A stretch of 64,000 bases of DNA from Tetracladium setigerum. Its lineage: Eukaryota; Ascomycota; Leotiomycetes; Helotiales. This document shows, in pieces, positions 59,733 to 64,000 of this stretch (its first letter is position 1; every line of letters starts with the position of its first letter). A program made the translations under genes and the position numbers. Below the pieces are notes generated by a model. That model did no database searches. It was not told the DNA's origin and saw nothing but the letters and a program-made list of their open reading frames with translations. The stretch is from positions 2,826,556 through 2,890,555 of the forward strand of contig PZJY01000004.1 of the NCBI GenBank assembly GCA_031472005.1. Reading direction: 5' to 3'.

Positions 59733-60302
59733 ATGTTTGGATTCGTAAGTAAATAGACATCTAATTATTCCTACCCCAGACTCGAAACTAGACCACTAAG
59801 CCAACGCTAATACTAAAGCTTCCTTCTAGCACAAAACCCTCGATGTTATCACCCTCTTTGCAAAGGCCGGAGCTCCAACTTCGATCCGCCTTCAGACCAT
59901 CCTGAAACAAGCCTCTGCGAAAGCTAGCGCACATGCGACTGAAGACCAAGCAAGCTCTCACGGCGCACCAGCAGCCCCAAAGCGTGATGATTTCGAGCTT
60001 GAAGTGACTGAGGCCCCCCTACCGAAGATCAAGTCAAGAGCATCCTGGAGTATCTTGGAGGTCCTTCGAATGCTGGCAAGCTCTTTGCCGGTGCTAAGAA
60101 TGAGGCGGAGGCATTGAAGCAATTGAAGGCGGACCCAAACAGCTTCATACGTCCTGTGGTAAGTGGTTTGCATGGCGAGACAGCAATATAGACGCGATGT
60201 ACTGACTATCGACAGGTTGTTGATTGGAATAATGGTCGCGCAATAGCTGGGGAGAATGAGTCTGAGATCCTGAAGCTGGTGAACGAGCTGCCCAAGCAAT
60301 AG
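59733..60302 (+). CDS. FMP46: Mitochondrial FMP46-like (DUF1687) protein, one frameshift
   Basis: Exons 59733-59744, 59830-60158 and 60216-60302 give 142 residues after correction. The N terminus MFGFHKTLDVITLFAKAGAP, then LQTILKQASAKASAHATEDQ, FELEVTEA, SILEYLG and the end PVVVDWNNGRAIAGENESEI with LKLVNELPKQ match the fungal DUF1687/FMP46 family, which has a thioredoxin-like fold and localises to mitochondria. The frame breaks in the C6 run at 60014-60019: one more C turns APLPKI into APPTEDQVKSILEYL, and exon 2 is one base short for its splice phases. No cysteine is present in the whole protein, so a redox role is doubtful in this copy. Confidence 0.85.
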
Positions 60303-61224
60303 ATAGGTCGGTATTTGTATTAGTAGGTTGCCCAAAGTCGGCGCAAAGCGCTTGATGCCGCTTTGATGAAAATGTGTGAATAAGCTACGAGTAGCATCAC
60401 CAAAAAGCGAAATCTCCCCTTTACTGCCGTTTAATGCTGTGCTCGATGTTGTGCTGTACCATGCTCGAATAATCTCGGTCCGTACTTCCATTTTGTCAAG
60501 ATATATCTTGCTAGCGTGGCCTAAAGCTGTTCGGCATCATAATGTTTCGGTGCAGCCTCACTCATTCAATCACAGGAATTGATATTTAAACCTAGGGTTT
60601 CTTTGTTCGCAAAGTTGTTGATACTTGGTATTCCTTTATCTTCTTTTCTTCTCCGATGGGTGCGAGGAGGAAGTTCAGTGTGGCCCCATTTCATTTATCC
60701 TACCACCAAGGATGAATGAAGAAACAAAACATCCCGAAGAGCTGTTGCTTGAGATCCTCTTGTACATTTATTTCGTAATCAGGTAGTCTTGGTGAAAGGC
60801 TGGTGACGGTGGAAGGTGAAGTGAACTTTATGCTTCAACTTATGTCTTGGCGCTGCTAGCGCAGTCGCCAAACTCGCTCGTAAACTTTCATGGCGGCCTT
60901 TTCTCTTCAAGTTCCAGAGGCTTTAATCACCTTCCTCGCCCTTCCTTTCCACCTTCATTTCTCCGCGCGACCGCACCAACAACGTCAGCAGCAATTCCAT
61001 TCTTCATGCGAGCAGGCTTGTACTTCTTAATTTGCAAATCCGCCACTCTGCCCCCTTCCGCAATCATTTCGTTTCGTTGATCTTGTCTCGCGACAATCTT
61101 GGCCTCGCAGTAAATCCCCCCCCCCCTCAAGCCGCCTTTGGCTAGCTTACGATTTCGAAAGGTCAGCCCTCCCAACCCTTTCCGCCAACGCCCTCGTTGA
61201 CGAGATCGAAGTGAATCCGCAGTC
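60303..61224. other. Intergenic upstream of the RRM gene
   Basis: The region includes a long C run at 61116-61126, just upstream of the RRM gene. No exon is supported. Confidence 0.4.
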
Positions 61225-64000
61225 ATGGCATACTTTGCTCCTGTACCGCGAATGGCGGCGACTGAGCTACACTACGAATTCTACCGCCTCCCCAATCTAT
61301 ACCCAGGTCACTTCTCAACCAAGTTCGGCAAGCTTCGAAAGAGGGGTGTGGTTCTTCCATTGAGTCCTTCCGTTATCCATGCAGATTTCCACGGGGACGT
61401 TGCGGCAAAAGCTGCTGAGTTGCAGAGAACCTTTCCGGAGGAGATTTGGGACGTTAAGGCTCCTACCCGTTGGGAGGATCTGCTCGTCTGGTTCGATCCG
61501 TACGATATCCATCTCCTGGGCGCGTCGTTCCTCATCCAAGTCATGTATCGAGTATTTGAGACGAATGCTGCAACAACTACTATGATGCTGGCTGTAATTG
61601 ACGAAGCAGCAGCCGACTGGATCGGCCGAAACGAGCCGTTGTAAGTTCAGCGTCTTCATATTGCTCAAAGTCAATACTAACCTTGGCATTCCAGTGTTCT
61701 TACTACGCGCCCTGATCAAGATCTTGCTCTGTGTGTCTCGCACGATGAGATTGGTATGGTCTTCACCTCGCTATTTCGTCCAAGCTAACAGAAGTACCCA
61801 GCTGGCATGAAGGACAGAGAGATGGTTATGTTCAGCGTTGTGCTGGACAGACATCGTCATATTCTGCATGCCCGCAGAAATGCAGAGAGACACCATGGGC
61901 CTGTGGTTCCCATGCCCTTTGCTGGCCCAACTATGTTACATGGCGTTCTTCCATATCCGCCAGTTTTTGCTCCTCATGCGGCAATGAACTACCAAATGAT
62001 GACAGCGCCTCCATGTAAGTTTGTCAATGGTCCAAGATATCTATCCTCCTCACATTTTCTAGCTTGCCCTGTTATTCAACAAGCTCGAACCGCCGAACAA
62101 TTGGTAAAAGATTTGAACATCTCGGCAACCAGCCAGGTAAATAATATACAGCGAAAAGACAATCATCAAAACGTGAGAAGCAATGCGAATACGCGCAGTG
62201 CTCCAATCACCCGTCGACACTCCAACGATCCAACTCATCAAGTCAAATCTCAGCCTAGGAGGAACTCGACCAAAGCACGACCCCGTGGATATTCAACTAT
62301 CAGTGCACGCAATGGGATGGAAGGTCCTTCTCCTTCCCTTCGAAGACATACCTCGAATCCTGGTTCATACCCTGCAGTTTTTGTTCCTAGTTTGGTGCCA
62401 TCAATGCCTAGTGGACAATCAACTCCCACAGAACGTCGATCTTCTCCTAGACAACCACGTTCCCCTCGTCCCGCTAGTGCTGCTCACTCTCCAACAGAGC
62501 ACCAACCTTTGGTTGATCCGGCTATTATCTCCCAATCACCTCCGCGACAAAAGCCATCGACTGACCCTTCTATCGTGGGACAAGGACCAGAGCATGCACC
62601 AGCACAATCGCCAAAACAAAATCGCCATATGCAACAGATTTTTGAACAAATTCAGCCTGCCTCTACATCTGGTGGATCACACTTCGCTCCGTCGATGATG
62701 TCGTTGAACAGACAGCCTAACTTGCCACAGGATTCTCGAGTTGTCTTCCATTCTCGACAGAATACATTTGCATCAATCTCATCTATATCTCCAAAGAAGC
62801 CACGAATGGTATCACAAGATGTCCGGGTTCAGTCATCTGCGTATGCTCGATCCATATCGTTCCATCAATCTCGGCCTCATGCTCCGGCTCACAGCCGCCA
62901 AATCAGTCGAGAGCAATACATCGGCAATCGCATCTCATCAAATGACTCCTCTGCCAGCATCCACACTGTTCGACCTGAGACTTTTAGCTTACAGGCACAT
63001 CGGAATTTTAATCATGGGTTTCCAAACTGGACCACTCAACAGGTGGGGGAGATCCACTACGGCGAGTTCATTAAGACTGTGACCTTCAACAAGAAGAGCA
63101 GGGAAGAAAACGCAGACCCAGGGAATAAGCAAACCTTGTTCGTTAAGCCTGTCAACGAGGAGTTCTTCGACTCGCAAATATTCAGGTCTTTGCTAGACCA
63201 ATGTGGTCAAGTTTCGGACATATCTTTCGCACGACCCAGAAATGCCTGTAATATCTTTGGTCATGCTTTCGTTCATTTCACTTCCGTCGAGTACATGAAT
63301 CGTGGCATCCAGGTACTTTGCCAATACCAGTTCCCTGATGGCCGCATGCTTCAAGCAAGTCAGGCCAGTCCAAGAAACCAACGATATCAAAACGATCGTC
63401 GTTCTTTTCCCGCAAAGGGGGCGCGCTCACAGAATCCGGTTAGCTCTTCTAACCGTGTACAACCACAGTCGTACCAGCCGCATCAATATTCCGACCAACA
63501 GTCTCGGGTGCAGAGTCCAGCACCTCGCGAACCATTGACCGTTGGGTTTCAAAATCAGTTGGCTACCAGTCAGTTGATGTCTGCCACAATGCAGTTAGAG
63601 CACGGCCAATACACCATGCACTCTACGGGAACACACCTGCAAGATGTTTCGAATGCTCAACAAAAGAAACTTGCTAGCCCTAGTGCTAGTGCTGCCGGGT
63701 CATCAAAGAAGGAAAACTTGTCCTTCAAGCGAAATGTTGAAAAGCACACCGGGTCACCCAAGTATGAAAGTTTGGCCCTAAAGCATAAGTCAAGACCACA
63801 GAGTGCGCAGACAACGGAGAAGGGCAGCAGAGCCGGTAATAATGGCAGGAAGAAAGGCAGGAAGACAGCAAATAGGTTAGTGCCCCAGATTTATGCGCGC
63901 GCACAGTTGACTAACTTTCTACAGCTCCGTACAGCCGACACCAACTCCATCTCCCACTAGGTCGAGGTCTGTCGCTGCATTGAAATCTTTGGCGCCAAAA
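61225..64000 (+). CDS. RRM-containing protein with disordered regions, cut by the window end
   Basis: Exons 61225-61640, 61695-61753 and 61802-63875 join in phase, and a fourth starts at 63925 and runs off the window. The start MAYFAPVPRMAATELHYEFY leads into a region with WEDLLVWFDPYDIHLLG. The middle 430 residues are rich in Ser, Pro, Gln and Arg and look disordered. Around residues 602-680 there is a degenerate RRM: TLFVKPVNEEFFDSQIFRSL, then DISFARPRNACNIFGHAFVH. The tail is basic with SRAGNNGRKKGRKTAN and, in exon 4, TPTPSPTRSRS. A role in RNA binding is inferred from the RRM alone. No frameshift was found in this long gene. Confidence 0.8.

Overview
This is a stretch of nuclear chromosome from a filamentous ascomycete (Pezizomycotina). 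The genes are compact and carry short introns, mostly 46 to 92 bases, with GT..AG and occasionally GC..AG ends. The families are typically fungal: elongation factor 3, an RTA1 protein, a Zn2Cys6 regulator, FMP46/DUF1687, IVY1 and NUP53. A GH7 cellulase, a GH28 exopolygalacturonase and a LysM plus CBM18 secreted protein suggest a plant-associated fungus. A leotiomycete would fit, but that is an inference and nothing in the window proves it. I see no rRNA, tRNA, CRISPR array or intact transposon.

Layout. 1-5.7 kb: the start of an unknown minus-strand gene, a DUF3237 gene, an 89-residue four-exon gene with two copies of a short motif, and a divergent Hsp70-like protein with a signal peptide and a terminal RDEL. 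6.3-12.1 kb: a membrane protein with a 15-bp coding repeat, then a divergent pair of mitochondrial genes, 2-methylcitrate synthase and methylisocitrate lyase, which share a 562-bp promoter region. 13.9-19.3 kb: an RTA1 membrane protein diverging from a Zn2Cys6 regulator, then an RBR ubiquitin ligase. 19.5-29.1 kb: GH7 endoglucanase, an HSL-type esterase, an extended SDR and exopolygalacturonase. 29.6-40 kb: an unknown protein, a large fungal protein with an in-frame stop and a possible HicA-like C terminus, elongation factor 3, and a DUF1275 membrane protein. 41.6-48.9 kb: a LysM/CBM18 protein, a membrane-anchored TAP-type hydrolase and a second RBR ligase. 52.4-64 kb: an extradiol dioxygenase, acyl-protein thioesterase, IVY1, NUP53, FMP46 and an RRM protein cut by the window end.

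The methylcitrate pair would act together in propionyl-CoA detoxification in mitochondria. The GH7, GH28 and esterase genes would act on plant material, and the LysM/CBM18 protein would bind chitin. The remaining genes are mostly housekeeping functions: translation, nuclear pore, depalmitoylation and vacuolar membrane.

The most important technical observation is that seven otherwise intact genes (GH7, TAP hydrolase, second RBR, dioxygenase, IVY1, NUP53, FMP46) contain twelve single-base frameshifts. Each can be explained by one missing G or C in a run of the same base. In each gene, exon phase and total length become exact multiples of three once the bases are counted back. This looks like consensus under-calling of G/C runs rather than gene decay, and it must be settled before any of these genes is called a pseudogene.
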